NCBI RefSeq assembly: GCF_000006565.2
Contig: NC_031480.1
Span: forward strand, 5,573,170 to 5,637,169
DNA: 64,000 nt
Source: Toxoplasma gondii ME49
Taxonomy: Eukaryota > Apicomplexa > Conoidasida > Eucoccidiorida > Sarcocystidae
Direction of reading: 5' to 3'
Shown here: piece after piece, positions 61,953 through 64,000 of the stretch
How positions within the stretch are numbered: the first letter of the stretch is position 1
Layout: each line of letters starts with the position of its first letter
Translations under genes and position numbers: made by a program
The notes under the pieces: model-generated
The model's database searches: none
The model's input: the letters and a program-made list of their open reading frames with translations, nothing else
What the model was told of the DNA's origin: nothing

Positions 61953-63143
61953 ACGATTTGCGAATGCGTTTGCTCCGGTTTAACTGGAAAACTCGGCAGC
62001 TTTGCAATGGAAACTAGATTTTACGGCTCTCACATCGGGAAACTTCCCGAATGTCTTCTTTAGGCTTCACTAGAAGCCACCACCTACTCAGGGACTAGAA
62101 TCCCTGCAAGCTGATAACTTTTTCTGTGCGTCCTCTAGTCAAAAACCAGGAAGCTGTAAACTCAGCAACCGTAGGAACGGGAGTACGATGTCTGGTTTCT
62201 CGTCTGCATGCATCCAGTCGGTTCTTCACCCAATATGGAAAAGCTACTCGGTACGTGAACCACTCTGTGTTGTAAACTCTGGATAAGACAGTAAGCAGAG
62301 CAGAAACATAGTTTTTTAACGCTCAGTATGTATCCAAAAGAATCGAACTGTCGTTGGAAAGCTTTGTTGCCAATGCCCGTCTCGCCGGGACTCAAATGGG
62401 GTCACTTCTAAATCATAATCTACCAAGAACTCCAGTTCTCTTTCGCTCACATGGATGGACAACCTTGATTTCCTCTGCTGACAGTCTGCTAAGAACTCCG
62501 GTCCTCGTCCACTGACACACAGCCTCTGTTCTCTCTGCATAAGTCAGCATCATTCGAAACCACGCTCTACCATCGCCGGTGGGCCGTCGAACGTGATCAG
62601 CAGTATCGTTAGCGGAACATGCACCTGCGTTGATACTAACTCCCCACATGTACTGTGCCAAGGAATATGGAAAGCAGTAACCGTGATATACCTACTGATA
62701 GCTGGGTGAACTATAATCCGTTGCGTTGGCTGATACCGGTTCACAATTTTTTTGTGGATGGTCAGGCGCGCGGTACAGCCAGTTGACTCTCCTTTCTGTG
62801 TGCATTCTACGTGGATGTGTCTCCGTTGGCAGCAGAACACTGGAGAACTTTTGATCGTTTTTCGGTCGAATATGTGGACGGTGTCTTCAAGAGTCTGAGA
62901 GCAACCCAACCACTGCCCATTCGCGGATCCAAAAATTCTCGTGTCTCCAAACACGGGCGTCTCCCCCCCATACAGTTCGGCGATTAACACGAGGTACAAG
63001 CTTTCCCAAACACATTTGAGACCCTCCTGACACGACTGAGTGAGAATAGCGACTTTCCGAGTTCTCTCCCGTACCGGGGACAAAACAGTACATCGGATGT
63101 GTAGACACTTAAGGAACCACACATTGATGGAGCCACGGCGACC
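61953..63143. other. Convergent 3' region
   Basis: This lies between the H2B stop and the tyrosyl-tRNA synthetase stop. Two imperfect blocks around 62424-62460 and 62484-62515 repeat the idea AAGAACTCC followed by TCGCTCACATGG or TCGTCCACTGAC. The frame at 62550-63122 (-) lacks coding features. Confidence 0.45.
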
Positions 63144-63473
63144 CTATTTCGTCACTTTGTATGCTTTAATTTGCTGCAGCAGTTGTTTGGCATGCTCATT
63201 TTCCGTAAAGTGCTTGCGAATCGGCTCCAGTCTTCGATTAAGTTCCCGTGCGAGACTTTCCTTGAGGTCTCCCGGATGCAGATTTCCTTTGATATACGCA
63301 TTTCTGAATTCCTCCACGGTGGCGTAAGTCACATCGCCACCGTTTGCTTCCGACCGTTTGACTGCAAACTCTCCGAATGCAGGGAAAACCAGCTGCTCCA
63401 CGTAAGTTACACATGGGTTTCCGTCAATAACGCCAGCAGGGCAGAACGCTTTCTTGATCTTTCGATTCACCTC
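63144..63473 (-). CDS. Tyrosine--tRNA ligase, C-terminal exon (partial)
   Basis: Charges tRNA-Tyr in the cytosol. This is the last exon: acceptor CTTTCAG at 63474, phase 0, then 109 codons and a stop. It begins EVNRKIKKAFCPAGVIDGNP, the conserved segment that follows the KMSKS loop in eukaryotic and archaeal tyrosyl-tRNA synthetases, then a stretch with GGDVTYATVEEFRNAY and GNLHPGDLKESLARELNRRL (anticodon-binding helices), ending in QIKAYKVTK. The protein stops where the minimal enzyme ends: no EMAP-II-like C-terminal extension as in animal enzymes. The Rossmann catalytic domain and KMSKS loop are not in this window and must lie beyond the right edge. Confidence 0.93.
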   Translation of the reverse strand, partial: EVNRKIKKAFCPAGVIDGNPCVTYVEQLVFPAFGEFAVKRSEANGGDVTYATVEEFRNAYIKGNLHPGDLKESLARELNRRLEPIRKHFTENEHAKQLLQQIKAYKVTK

Positions 63474-64000
63474 CTGAAAGCAAAACAGACAAGAATTCAC
63501 ATGGAACACAGAAGTTCTACCAGTTCAGACGTTTCAAAATCACACACCTTCAACGGAAACGAAGCAAACAACCTACAAAGACTCCTCCACAACATTCGAC
63601 CCGGCCGAAGCTCCGCGGCTCTGATGTTTTTCAATTGTGTTCCCCCTATCGACCCCCGCCACCCACAAGCATACCTTCATAAGCAAAGAATTTAGGCACA
63701 AATCCATCATATCCGTCACTTGTGCGCACAAACGATATGTATAGCACCTCCGCAAAGATCTCTAAGAGAGACACAGACATATTTTCTGTCTCCACATTTC
63801 CTCTCGTACACAAACAGGCTCTCCCTTTCATCTGAAGTAATGGCGACCTCACTCCCCTATTTGGCAGCACACTGGGAGTTCGCCTTTCTAGAGTTACTGT
63901 TTGTTTCGTTCCCCAATCGAACCCGACCTTGGTTTCTTCTACGCCTCACTTCCTCCCTGTTTTTCCATTCCTTACCGTCTCCGTGTCTTCCATGAAGATG
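63474..64000. other. Intron of the tyrosyl-tRNA synthetase gene
   Basis: No segment here reads as the expected KMSKS exon in any minus-strand frame, so this is probably one intron running off the right edge. A possible donor-like GTATGC at 63676 follows an open stretch, but its peptide does not match the synthetase. Confidence 0.5.

Noticed and set aside
62550..63122. 190-codon minus-strand frame next to the synthetase exon
   Set aside because: No similarity to tyrosyl-tRNA synthetase and located downstream of its stop; composition looks random.
1..64000. CRISPR array, bacterial operon signals or insertion sequences
   Set aside because: No regularly spaced direct repeats with unique spacers, no transposase frame and no terminal inverted repeats were seen; gene structure is eukaryotic throughout.

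Overview
The window looks like nuclear DNA of a coccidian apicomplexan, most likely Toxoplasma gondii or a close relative (Hammondia, Neospora). This rests on interrupted genes with clean GT..AG introns, start sites matching the Toxoplasma initiation context gNCAAAATGg (mtHSP70, eIF5A), CT-rich flanks, TA microsatellites confined to introns, TGCATGC words, a cysteine-rich protein resembling coccidian oocyst wall proteins, and an AT-rich insert that looks mitochondrial. The species call is inference from sequence style. Exons were joined by hand: every junction listed keeps the reading frame, but none is backed by transcript data.

Layout, left to right. 1-6393 (-): a large multi-exon gene for a secretory type I membrane protein that runs off the left edge. 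10511-15477 (-): mitochondrial HSP70 in six exons. 17419-18501 (+): an intronless RS-rich protein ending in a RanBP2-type zinc finger. 19748-21407 (-): two short unrecognised genes, or one gene. 21408-24618: a gene-poor stretch with small repeats and one isolated exon-like segment. 24619-25104 (-): intronless eIF5A with its hypusine loop. 26940-32579 (-): a nine-exon secreted cysteine-rich protein with oocyst-wall-protein character. 34483-36897 (+): a three-exon hydrophilic protein with an aromatic OCRE-like N-terminus.

39037-51646 (+) is the most distinctive locus: 17 exons joining CAP-Gly, IQ motif, PPP-family Ser/Thr phosphatase and about five EF-hands in one 1034-residue protein (PPEF/PP7 type). 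Its introns carry most of the window's microsatellites. 54397-55281 (-) is an intronless hydrophilic protein. 56451-60219 (+) is an unrecognised gene of about 11 small exons; one of its introns holds an AT-rich cox3-like fragment read as a nuclear mitochondrial insertion (NUMT). 61605-61952 (+) is histone H2B. 63144-63473 (-) is the last exon of tyrosyl-tRNA synthetase, whose upstream part lies beyond the right edge.

The genes do not form a pathway. They are independent loci on both strands, mainly housekeeping functions (mitochondrial import and folding, translation, chromatin, RNA) mixed with lineage-specific secreted or calcium-regulated proteins. I found no CRISPR array, no insertion sequence and no convincing tRNA or rRNA gene.
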